13,691 nt of DNA, from positions 1-13,691 of the forward strand of contig JABWAY010000077.1 in assembly GCA_013360825.1 (NCBI GenBank), written 5' to 3'. Position 1 is the stretch's first letter; the number at the start of each line of letters is the position of its first letter. The notes under the pieces are model-generated. The model was given only the letters and a program-made list of their open reading frames with translations. It was not told where the DNA came from and ran no database searches. The stretch is from Candidatus Brocadiia bacterium (GTDB taxonomy: Bacteria > Planctomycetota > MHYJ01 > WSZJ01). Both the position numbers and the translations under genes were made by a program. Shown piece after piece: positions 11,448 to 13,691 of the stretch.

Positions 11448-13691
11448 CTACCGGCCGAGTTTCTCCAGTTCCTCCCGGACTCCCTTCACCAGAGGGTGAT
11501 CGGGATGCTTCTGGAGGACCTCCTCGAACAGCGGCTTCGCCTTGTCGGCCTGGGAGTTTCGGACGAGGTTCCGGGCGCGGCTGAGGGTGTCTCGGATCCA
11601 GGCATCGCGCTCGGCGGCCGCCTTGGCCCCGGAGCGGGCGCGGCCCAGAATTTCGCCGGCCTTCATTTCTTCGGGCGATCCGGGCCAGCGGTCCATGACG
11701 TTCTTCGCGTAGATTTCGGCCTTCAGCCATTCTTCCCGGGCGACAGCCTCCTCGGCCCAGACCAGCAGTTTTCGTGCGTTTTCGATCTGTTCGGGGGTGG
11801 CCGGGTTGTCGGGAGGCACGACGTCCGGGGGCGGATCGGGCGGGGTTTCGGGGGGCAGGAGCTCCGCACGGAGGGCGCGCGCGGTTTCCGCGTATTCGGT
11901 CCCGGCATAACCGGCGTCGAGGGCGTCGATCTTCTCCAGCGCGATCCGGGTTCCGGCTTTCGAGGGGAATTTCCGGGCGCTGGCAACCTCGGCTTTCGCG
12001 GCCGCGACCAGGTCGTCCGCGGTTCTGCGGAGTTCGGAGGCCCGGCGGGAAGCGGTGCGTCCCTCGGGGCGGTTCGGGTTGCGGCCGGCGAGGTCGGCCC
12101 AGAGCAGGAGGGCTTTGCCGTACTCCCCGGCCTTTTCGGCGGCGGTCGCCTGCGCGGTGAGGGCGCGGATCTCCTTCTCGATCCAGGACGGCACGCCGCG
12201 GAGGAAGATGGACACTGCGGGGATTTTCCGCCAGGTGATCCAGAGAAGGTTCCCGCCGAGCGTCACGGTTGCGGGATCGCTGAGGGCGAGAGAGGGGCCT
12301 TCCCCGAGGATCAGTTCGCCGACCTGATGGGCCTCAAAATCTCCCGTGCGGGTTTCGGACTGCGTCCCGATGCGCGTGGTGAGCGGGCCCGGGGCGATGC
12401 GGCAGGCAAACCGGATCTCGCCTTCCGTGGCGACATCCACCGACCAGGTGAGCGCATCCTGGTCTTCCGCATGCAGGGCGACGAGCGTGACGGAGCCGAG
12501 CCGAGCGACGCGGCGCACGGCCCGGAGGCCCAGTCCCACGCTGGAGGGGTCCCCGTCCCGGGTTCCGACCCAGTGCGGGGTGGGGAAGTCCGGTTCTGAG
12601 CTGCGGACGAAATGGAGCTCCCCGTTCCAGAACGCCGGGCCGGCGCCTGTGTCGAGCCGGACGGAGCAGGCCTCGTCGACCGTCAGCGTTCCCCCGAGGG
12701 TCTGCCAGGCCGATCCGCCGGGCGCGGCGTCCGTGCGCATCAGCCGGACGGTGTCGAACCAGGCCAGACCGGCCAGTCCCGCCACCACGCACGCGGCCCG
12801 GGCGCCGTCCGCGTCCGGCGGGGGAGTCCCCGTCACCGCGAGCAGGCGCCAGTCGAACGTCCCCGACGGGAACTCGGTCGGCGTCGCCCCCACCCGCTCC
12901 TCCCCGCGCAGCCACTCGATCCGGTACCCGGCGTTCCCTTCCAGCCCCGAGGCCTTGAGCCACCCCTCCAGCCGCAGCCGCGTCCCGGGCTCGATCGCCA
13001 CCCGCTCGCTCGACGCCGTCACGAGCGACCGGTCCCGCGTGTCCACCCCGCGGATGCGGAGCGAGGCGGACCCGTCGTGCCGGATCGCCGGATCCGCCGC
13101 AACCTCCGCCTTCCCCTCCTCCGCCGTCACCTTCCACCCCGCGCGCGTGGGGTCCTCAAAATCGGCATTGGTCCGGATGAGGTTGCGGGGGTCCTGCGGC
13201 GGCGCGACGTCGCCCCCGCGCAGCGCTTTCAGGAGGGCGGGCGCGAACGCCGCGGCGGCCCCGAGGAGCGCGAGGACGGCGACCGCGACGGCGACGAAGG
13301 GAAGGGCTTTCCGTGCTGCGGGGGGGAGGTCGTGGACCGCCTCGGTCCGGGGATCGACGACGACAAACGTCACGGGGCCTGCCGTGAATTCCTCGGCGTC
13401 CCTGAGGATCTTTTCGTCGAAGGGTTCGCCGCGGAAGCGGAGGCCATTGGTGCTCTTGAGGTCGCGGACGCGCACGCCGCCGGGGACGAGGGCGAAATCG
13501 CAGTGGCGGCCGGAGAGTTTTTCGTGCTGGACGACGACGTCGCACTCCGGCGTTCTGCCGATGATGCTCGGCGACTCCCCGACCGGGACTGTCCGTTCCG
13601 GCTGGTCGGGTTCCCGGACGCGCAGGAGGGTGGCGGTCCGGGGGGGGAGCGGGGTTGCGGGGGGCGCGGCTGTGGGCAGGGGGTGGGCGGG
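11448..13691 (-). CDS. FHA domain / transmembrane / carbohydrate-binding-like / TPR protein (N-terminus outside window)
   Basis: The frame is open from the right edge to the TAG at 11448 (747 residues visible). The start lies beyond the window, since no plausible start precedes the FHA domain. Visible residues 1-20 are Pro-rich. The FHA domain (about 22-110) has 'IIGRTPECDVVV' (43-54), 'KLSGRHC' (58-64) and 'DLKSTNG' (77-83), the phosphothreonine-binding loops. A membrane helix lies at 130-154. Residues about 170-312 resemble a jelly-roll carbohydrate-binding module ('NADFEDPTRAGWKV...GSASLRIRG...GTRLRLEGWLKASG'). A second beta-rich region follows. Helical TPR-like repeats (503-747) are split by a Pro-rich linker near 612-631 and end 'AKPLFEEVLQKHPDHPLVKGV'. 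The FHA part should be cytoplasmic and the rest extracytoplasmic, suggesting a signal link between Ser/Thr kinases and the envelope (inference). It converges on lexA with 41 bp between stops and no clear terminator. Confidence 0.85.
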   Translation of the reverse strand, partial: PAHPLPTAAPPATPLPPRTATLLRVREPDQPERTVPVGESPSIIGRTPECDVVVQHEKLSGRHCDFALVPGGVRVRDLKSTNGLRFRGEPFDEKILRDAEEFTAGPVTFVVVDPRTEAVHDLPPAARKALPFVAVAVAVLALLGAAAAFAPALLKALRGGDVAPPQDPRNLIRTNADFEDPTRAGWKVTAEEGKAEVAADPAIRHDGSASLRIRGVDTRDRSLVTASSERVAIEPGTRLRLEGWLKASGLEGNAGYRIEWLRGEERVGATPTEFPSGTFDWRLLAVTGTPPPDADGARAACVVAGLAGLAWFDTVRLMRTDAAPGGSAWQTLGGTLTVDEACSVRLDTGAGPAFWNGELHFVRSSEPDFPTPHWVGTRDGDPSSVGLGLRAVRRVARLGSVTLVALHAEDQDALTWSVDVATEGEIRFACRIAPGPLTTRIGTQSETRTGDFEAHQVGELILGEGPSLALSDPATVTLGGNLLWITWRKIPAVSIFLRGVPSWIEKEIRALTAQATAAEKAGEYGKALLLWADLAGRNPNRPEGRTASRRASELRRTADDLVAAAKAEVASARKFPSKAGTRIALEKIDALDAGYAGTEYAETARALRAELLPPETPPDPPPDVVPPDNPATPEQIENARKLLVWAEEAVAREEWLKAEIYAKNVMDRWPGSPEEMKAGEILGRARSGAKAAAERDAWIRDTLSRARNLVRNSQADKAKPLFEEVLQKHPDHPLVKGVREELEKLGR

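Noticed and set aside
1..13691. tRNA, rRNA, CRISPR array, insertion sequence, attachment site or origin of replication
   Set aside because: I looked on both strands and saw no cloverleaf-like segment, regularly spaced repeats, transposase or integrase motif, or DnaA box cluster.

Overview
This 13.7 kb window is very GC-rich and gene-dense. It reads like a chromosomal segment of a Gram-negative-type bacterium, most likely Planctomycetota or a close relative. That assignment is an inference. It rests on the number of secreted or membrane-anchored HEAT, TPR and FHA proteins, on peptidase-MA/DUF1570-like secreted proteins carrying a 'GKWV' motif, on a TolC-type outer membrane protein, and on a divergent LexA. 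No 16S or ribosomal marker is present. There are no tRNAs, rRNAs, insertion sequences, CRISPR arrays or phage genes.

Left part (1-2345, + strand): the 3' end of fmt (methionyl-tRNA formyltransferase), then murJ (lipid II flippase), then a small MazG-type pyrophosphohydrolase that overlaps murJ by an ATGA junction. This looks like one housekeeping operon. It ends in a convergent spacer holding three successive GC-rich stem-loops (2114-2339).

Middle part (2346-5429): a short degenerate PilZ-like protein on the - strand has a textbook sigma-70 promoter. Next comes a divergent pair. On the - strand is an exported HEAT / transmembrane / coiled-coil / TPR protein. On the + strand is a single-pass membrane protein with a Pro/Gly-rich N-terminus and an alpha-helical, HEAT-like ectodomain. 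Both lack a Shine-Dalgarno sequence and have a -10-like hexamer exactly 8 nt before the ATG, so both may be leaderless.

Peptidase pair (5621-8868, + strand): two tandem secreted proteins share a peptidase-MA-like core. The downstream one has an intact HExxH...NExxAE zinc site (HETNH). The upstream one keeps the surrounding framework but has lost every zinc-binding residue, so it looks like a pseudo-peptidase. Each has a hairpin just before its ribosome binding site, and the second of these is a classic intrinsic terminator.

Right part (8896-13691): a TolC-family outer membrane protein (- strand) is divergent from lexA (+ strand). The 345-bp spacer between them carries a perfect 9-bp inverted repeat lying over the -35 and -10 of the promoter that points at the TolC gene. 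A large FHA-domain membrane protein (- strand, truncated by the window edge) converges on lexA. It would link a cytoplasmic phosphopeptide-binding domain to an extracytoplasmic carbohydrate-binding-like domain and TPR-like repeats.

Taken together, the right two thirds is mostly cell-envelope protein, much of it built from HEAT/TPR scaffolds. The best candidates for undescribed biology are the active/inactive peptidase pair with its hairpin-gated expression, the divergent HEAT-membrane pair, and the operator dyad between the TolC gene and lexA.
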